DNA from: Pyrenula massariospora
Lineage: Eukaryota > Ascomycota > Eurotiomycetes > Pyrenulales > Pyrenulaceae
DNA: 64,000 nt
Direction: 5' to 3'
Assembly: GCA_021030905.1 (NCBI GenBank)
Contig: JAGFMI010000017.1
Coordinates: 682,001 to 746,000, forward strand
The position numbers and the translations under genes were made by a program. Within the stretch, counting starts at the first letter, position 1. Each line of letters begins with the position of its first letter. Positions 58,966 through 64,000 of this stretch are shown here, piece after piece. Below the pieces are notes generated by a model. That model did not search any database and was not told where the DNA came from. It was given only the letters and a program-made list of their open reading frames with translations.

Positions 58966-60099
58966 GATGGCTCTCAATGTCATGAGACTGAAAACGTTAG
59001 ATGACCAGCCGCGATCGAGGGCCGCACGACGCGAATAAAGGGGATTTGGTCAGCCATGGGTGTCGTGAACGACATCGCCAGCCAGCTTGGCGACCCCTGT
59101 AGATGCTACGATCGTAACAGGAGATGCGGCGGGGAGCCCAACATAACGTACATGAAGCCATGCCTAAAAGGCGCGTCTCCCAAGGGCCTGCGGGGGAGGG
59201 ACGGAGACCGTTTCGGTGCTATAAAGCGGGTTGAGCGAAGCAGATCTTCAAATTAGTCTGTGATCAACCACGACGCCCCGGGTGGAGTTGGAAAATTTGC
59301 TCGATGTCGAGAACCCATGCTCAATCTCCAGAATCTATAAAGCCATTCGAGAATCAAGATCTTCGAACCTCTGTTTCCCTACATCAACGCCACCTTTTCA
59401 TCACGCTCTATTTTCATCCTAGCCCATCCTAGCCCATCCTTTGAACACTCGACGACTGCAGCCTAGAAGCCAGGTAAAGCGAATCTGCATATTATCGCTG
59501 CAGTTTCTGGTCAGGTCTCCGCCGTAGTGCCGTCGCCGCCTTTGTCGCTGGATATTAGCACGCGGATTAGTTAGAGGTTCTCCTACTGGTGGGACGGGAA
59601 GCATGGACCACCTACAGCCTTGGTGCACTGTACTTGCAACAAGACCGTTTGGCGCTTCGAACTACCGTGTAACCCTAGCAAACTTCAAGATCAGCCTTCA
59701 GAACGTCAAGAAGATTTTCTATCCATGAGGCACGGCTGCCTTCCCTCGGCCCCATCACCGGCAGTGCCCCAGGTCCTGCCACACGGCGCTGTAGAATATT
59801 GACAGCCAGATGAGCCATGGAGAATGGACGTTGTCCGTCTCCAGCTTTTGATGAAAGCACCTATCAAGGGGGAACACGCGAGACGACGCGTTGGCCCCTA
59901 CCAGACATTCCCAATTCCAGGGCCTTGCGCCGTGTTCAGATTAACATTCCACTGCCATATTTCTTGGCATAGGGGAGGGACATTGCTCAGGTAGCATGTT
60001 TTCCATCACTCTCTGTTTGCTCAACACGCTCTTTGCTTTTGCTATAATTTCTTTCTTTCGAATTAGAACTTCCCAAGAATGGAAGTGTAGGGTTCCAAG
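58966..60099. other. Divergent promoter region, Zn2Cys6 factor / acyltransferase
   Basis: About 1.1 kb. TATAAA occurs at 59220-59225 and 59336-59341 on the + strand, the second followed by a C/T-rich leader-like stretch with a short AGCCCATCCT repeat (59415-59440). A 39-codon ATG frame at 59603 is too short to call. No other gene seen. Confidence 0.45.
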
Positions 60100-61665
60100 A
60101 TGTCCAAGACACGCTCGTTTATGTCAAAGTTTCCGTGGTTATACAGGGATCCACCAACGCAAGATGGTCCAGAATTCGAGAAGCTTGTTTGCCCATCCCC
60201 AGGATCTGATGACGTTAGCGACGACCAGGACAGTCTCACCACCATCAGCATTAGATCTGAGAGGCCTAGATGGGTTACATTGTGCTCAAGGACGATCGAT
60301 ATCGCTTCTCAAATCGGTCTTACATTGCTCCCAAGTTTTGTTACCTCATATTTGATACGTGACGAGTCAGAGCCAGACGAGCGGAAAATTCACCCAACAG
60401 CGTACCTTGATGGTATCCGGGGGTTCGCCTCTCTGTTTGTTTTTTTCTGGCACTTTATCTACCAATATCATGAACATCACAACCATGGCTTTGGCTGTAA
60501 AGCGTCCGAAGGAAACGACTATTTCATCCAGCTACCTGTTGTCAGGCTATTTTACGCCGGTCCAGCGGCGGTCCACACCTTTTTCGTCATTTCAGGTTTT
60601 GCGTTATCATGCAAATCTCTGAAACTGTTGCAAAATAAGTCATTCGAATCGTCTTGTCGTTCATTAGCCTCGTCGGTCTTTCGACGCAGCTTCCGGCTTT
60701 ACATTCCACCTTTAACCTCAACTCTGGTTATCGTCCTTCTTATTAGAGCAGGTATTTATGAGCACGTCCGCCCAATGGCGACCGACTCCTCTATGTTGCC
60801 ACACGCAGAACCTTTACCACCTGCTCTACCTACATTCTTGTCCCAGGTACGGAAGTGGATACTAGAATCAGCCAAAATGTGTAATCTCTTCGGCGGTAGC
60901 GGCGTAAACCCCTTCGACGGCCATCTCTGGACCATCCCAATTGAATATCGCGACTCCATGGTCGTGTTCTTCACAATACTTGGCTTGTCAAGACTTCTTC
61001 CCCGGCTCCGCCTGCTTGCCATGACCAGTTTGCTCCTTTACGTCCTTTACATCGACGACTGGCCCCTGGTCGATTTTTATGCGGGAATGCTCATTGCTGA
61101 GCTCAGTCTCAACAAAGCTTTCAACTGCTCTGCCATTTTAGACCCCAGCAGCAATACTTTTGCCTATCCGACCCTAAAATCACGCTTGAAAGCGGGAACG
61201 TGGTGGTTCCTTTTCACGCTCGGTCTCCTCATTTCTTCAATCCCCCCGGACCACTACGATTCTGCGCCTTTCTACTCCTTACTCGCCAGAGTTTTCGACC
61301 GCCAAAACTTCTGGTACTCCCTTGGTTCGATCCTCATCATCTATCCCGCATCGAACGCCCCCTCTATCCAGTGCCTATTCACGACGCCCTTCGCGCGGTA
61401 CCTGGGCAAGATCTCCTATGCACTATATCTATGTCACGCTACGCTGGTAAACACGCTAGGCACGATGCTGGTGACGAGCATATGGAAGTGGACGGGCCGG
61501 GAGACGGTGTGGGAGCGTGAACTTGGGTTTGGGCTGGGCGCGGCGGGACTAATACCGTGCGTGATATGGTACGCCGATGTGTTCTGGAGAGCCGTGGATG
61601 TCAACGCGGTCAAGATTGCGCGGTGGGTGGAGGAGAAGGTTAGTGTCGATGAGGACGAGCATTAA
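60100..61665 (+). CDS. Membrane acyltransferase 3 family protein (OafA/YrhL-like)
   Basis: A single exon of 521 residues starts at ATG 60100. After a cytosolic ~70 residues, the acyltransferase-3 hallmark appears: YLDGIRGFASLFVFFWHF with the conserved R and His, AAVHTFFVISGFALS, RRSFRLYIPPLTST, HLWTIPIEYRDSMVVFF (canonical hLWTIPvEf.gS) and YLGKISYALYLCHATLVNT. About 10 hydrophobic segments are visible. These integral membrane enzymes move acetyl or other acyl groups from a cytosolic donor to sugars, lipids or metabolites; fungal members also occur in secondary-metabolite modification. Substrate unknown. It is the rightmost gene I can support. It lies next to the Zn2Cys6/transporter block, but across a 1.1-kb divergent promoter, so membership in that block is open. 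Confidence 0.92.
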   Translation: MSKTRSFMSKFPWLYRDPPTQDGPEFEKLVCPSPGSDDVSDDQDSLTTISIRSERPRWVTLCSRTIDIASQIGLTLLPSFVTSYLIRDESEPDERKIHPTAYLDGIRGFASLFVFFWHFIYQYHEHHNHGFGCKASEGNDYFIQLPVVRLFYAGPAAVHTFFVISGFALSCKSLKLLQNKSFESSCRSLASSVFRRSFRLYIPPLTSTLVIVLLIRAGIYEHVRPMATDSSMLPHAEPLPPALPTFLSQVRKWILESAKMCNLFGGSGVNPFDGHLWTIPIEYRDSMVVFFTILGLSRLLPRLRLLAMTSLLLYVLYIDDWPLVDFYAGMLIAELSLNKAFNCSAILDPSSNTFAYPTLKSRLKAGTWWFLFTLGLLISSIPPDHYDSAPFYSLLARVFDRQNFWYSLGSILIIYPASNAPSIQCLFTTPFARYLGKISYALYLCHATLVNTLGTMLVTSIWKWTGRETVWERELGFGLGAAGLIPCVIWYADVFWRAVDVNAVKIARWVEEKVSVDEDEH

Positions 61666-64000
61666 TTTCTACGTAGCTGGCCTACAAACTTTATCAACTG
61701 TCCTGCACAACCAAAAATCTTACAATCCCTCCACGTCCCATGTCCATAGATGTTCGCTCCCAAAACCTCCTGAACCCCCTATTTCCTCCCTAATTCATCA
61801 CATGCCCAGCCCTCCACCCCTTCCCACCCGCCCTCGTAAAAGCAGCAAGATCCTAAACCCCGATCCAGCGCCCGCAGCCGCCCTCCCCCTCAAGCGCGAC
61901 AATTCAGGCAACCTACCCATCCCCATTCCAGCTACAGCGACCGCTGCAAACTGTGTGCGACCCGCCGTCCGTGCATACATGCATGCACACTGGCCTTAGC
62001 CAAACTTAACAAGCCCCCCCCAGAAAAGGCGGGGGAGAACACAAGAAACGCGGGCCGCCCGCTTTCGAAGGGGGGGCGGCGCGGCGCCAACGCCCAGTCG
62101 CAAATCAGCCTGGGTGACCGGGGAGAGCCTATAGTGGCCCTGCTATATGTCATTGCCATGTGGCAATCTGTGGTTTTCTTTTTCGGCAGTATATACCGGC
62201 TTCTTAATTTGACTTTTTTTTATCATCGGGTTTTGATTGTTTTCTCCCACTTTTTTTTTCTTTTTTTGATGGTGCGGGAACGGGAAGGGGCTTTGTGGCG
62301 TTCGACGGGGGTTTAGAAGAAATTGAGGGTTGTGGGCGATTGGTTACGGTTTGTTTCAGGCTTTCAGCTTGGCTGAAGGGGCGCCTCGCGTGGCGGGTGA
62401 GGTGAGATGGCTGGTTTTCTCGCAAGATCTGGGATTGGGAAGGGGGGGAGATGCTAATGTCTGATTACCATGGGTCTGGGAATCGTGAAAAAGTTTATCA
62501 TTATTACGAAATTCGCTCTTGTGTTTTTTTTGTTCCCTTCCCCTCGATGTGTCATTATGCTACGCACGTACGGACGTATACGGAGGGTGAGCTAGTCCCT
62601 GTGACTGCAATAAGCACGCGTGCATCTTGGCCCTTTCTGAATTCGAAGGGAACGTAGCAAACAAAGTTCAGACTTTTAGGTGTGTCCCCCGGATCTTCTG
62701 CTCATCATGCTTGACCCACACCCCCTAGATGTTCGATCCCTGTTTGACAGCGGGAACGCGTGCTTCCGCCGAACTCTATGCGAACCCGCACTGCACGGTG
62801 CAATTCTTGCTCAGGCAGGTCAGAAACCCCCGGCCATCAACCTACCCTTGAAAAAAAAGGAGAAAACTCGCGATCTACCTATCCTTCACGGCTACGTGTT
62901 CTCCGCTCTAAGATCGATATCTCGCCGTATCGATCACCAAGGTGAGATGAAGCCCTTGCGATCACCATCCCCGTCTAGCGCTGCCCCAACCATACCCGCC
63001 GAGCCTCACTAGAGCGGCCTCTCACGGCGAGGGAGGCACTACGTAAGCCTTTTTGTGGCCCACTTGATTGGGCCGATGCATGGATGCGCAGCTATAAAAG
63101 TCTGTCTCTTGTTCGGGGTCCTTAGCTGTACTACCTTTCCTTCTATGTCTGGTATCATTTTTGCAAACCCCTTGTCCCTGTCACCGTCGACTTTCCTTTG
63201 AAAGCGATTCGTGGAGAAACCTGGAGCATTGATGCCCGATCCTGTCGAGCTATGAGACAATTTCCTCGTAACCCTTTTGAAGGGATGAGAAAGTTGCAGA
63301 GGGCGCGAAGCTACGGCACATCTGAGTTTTCCTTCTTAATGTAGATTTAGCTCGCGCCAGCACTCGCATCGCGACCAGTCAGCTCTCTAGTCAGTGGTGC
63401 TTCACAGGAGATATCTCGGTCCAGATGGCATCTTGGCGAGAGTTGATTAAAATTCGTCTCGAAGTCAGCCTTGTTTATCGCGAAGACGGTTCAAAAGGAC
63501 CGCTGTGGGTCTGAATGGCGTGCGCCATAACGTCGCCACACGGCCGCCGCGGGCCGCCTCACTTTTTAGTCAAAAACGGAGGCGTAGATCCGCTAAGATC
63601 GAGAGAGGAGATCATTCGACTTCACAGTAAGCCAGTAATAGCCACAACAAAGGTCAGCATAGGTCAGCAGCGTAGGTCAGCAGTATCGAAGAGCCTTTGA
63701 GTAAAGTAAGCTGGGAAGGTTGGGTGTTGTCGTCCTGAAGTCTGGATGGCTGCTGAGTTGTACAAGGGCAAAGGCTGCCGAGTAGGATGCAGGTTCTCCA
63801 TCCATCAGATCATGATAACATGCTGCATCGTATGAGTTCAATGAAGTCGATTCACGATGGTCGTTGGCGTGCTCCAACACAATCATAGTAGGCTTAAATC
63901 CACGGTTCATTATTCAGACACGACAGCTTTTCCTCAGCTGCTGGAGGTAGGACATTGCTCCCTCCGCCTTTGCTGTCCTGTGAAATGTCCAGGAGTAGAG
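61666..64000. other. Right-hand region without a supported gene
   Basis: About 2.3 kb. Small open frames (for example 61802-61999 and minus 62204-62425) are low-complexity Pro- or Lys-rich and unsupported. TATAAA at 63093-63098 is followed only by an 18-codon ATG frame. AGGTCAGCA occurs three times at 63651-63682. No RNA gene or transposon recognised. Confidence 0.45.
63651..63682. repeat. Three copies of AGGTCAGCA
   Basis: Copies at 63651-63659, 63661-63669 and 63674-63682, spaced by 1 and 4 bases. Short direct repeat in DNA with no gene. Confidence 0.7.

Noticed and set aside
59603-59722. 39-codon ATG frame downstream of two TATAAA boxes
   Set aside because: Good promoter-like context but too short, no family, no clear intron; may be a uORF in the acyltransferase leader.
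61802-61999. Pro-rich small frame after the acyltransferase
   Set aside because: ATG-initiated but low-complexity, ends in T/A-poor DNA with no motif; probably 3' UTR.

Overview
The window is nuclear DNA of a filamentous ascomycete (Pezizomycotina). The evidence is gene density (about 22 protein genes in 64 kb), short spliceosomal introns (about 40-120 nt, GT-AG with one GC-AG), and fungus-restricted families: the DSC complex subunit Dsc3, PtaB, Zn2Cys6 and C2H2 regulators, Kre9/Knh1-type GPI proteins and mitoribosomal mL61. I cannot place it in a class or genus from sequence alone. I see no rRNA, convincing tRNA, CRISPR array, transposon or virus-like element. Exon boundaries were inferred by eye from splice sites, frame and family conservation.

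Layout. 1-838 (-): Dsc3, cut by the window edge. 3014-5193 (+): PtaB/LIM-binding cofactor. 7025-7627 (-): F-box-like protein. 10030-11080 (+): secreted HsbA-like Ser-rich protein. 11946-13615 (+): Rvb1 AAA+ ATPase. 14953-17247 (-): LisH-WD40 TBL1/Sif2-type corepressor. 19139-20573 (-): four-finger C2H2 factor. 20574-25553: 5 kb with no gene I can support. 25554-27285 (+): anthranilate synthase component I with a perfect TGACTCA site upstream. 28028-29873 (+): epsin. 31172-31786 (+): GPI-anchored Kre9/Knh1-type protein. 32379-33296 (+): mitoribosomal mL61. 34131-35717 (-): DUF4419 protein. 36322-38039 (+): N-acetylglucosamine-6-phosphate deacetylase. 38511-40125 (+): M20-type N-carbamoyl amino acid hydrolase. 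41173-43199 (+): SET-domain methyltransferase. 43562-44088 (-) and 44900-46057 (+): two unrecognised genes. 46491-48148 (+): complex I 51 kDa subunit. 48149-52675: mostly non-coding, with one possible two-exon orphan. 52676-53686 (-): amidohydrolase; 54887-56544 (+): MFS sugar/quinate-type transporter; 56596-58965 (-): Zn2Cys6 regulator. 60100-61665 (+): membrane acyltransferase 3. 61666-64000: nothing supported.

Most of the window is conserved housekeeping or regulatory genes: sterol sensing, chromatin, endocytosis, tryptophan synthesis and mitochondria. Two stretches look accessory. At 36-40 kb, a GlcNAc-6-P deacetylase and an N-carbamoyl hydrolase lie head to tail, both serving catabolism of N-substituted nutrients. 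At 52.7-59 kb, a LigI-like amidohydrolase, an SP-family transporter and a Zn2Cys6 factor form a compact block. The promoter region between hydrolase and transporter carries two CGG-N5-CCG palindromes of the kind bound by Zn2Cys6 dimers, so a self-contained uptake-plus-hydrolysis locus with its own regulator is the best candidate for an undescribed system here. That is an inference from layout, not a demonstrated pathway.
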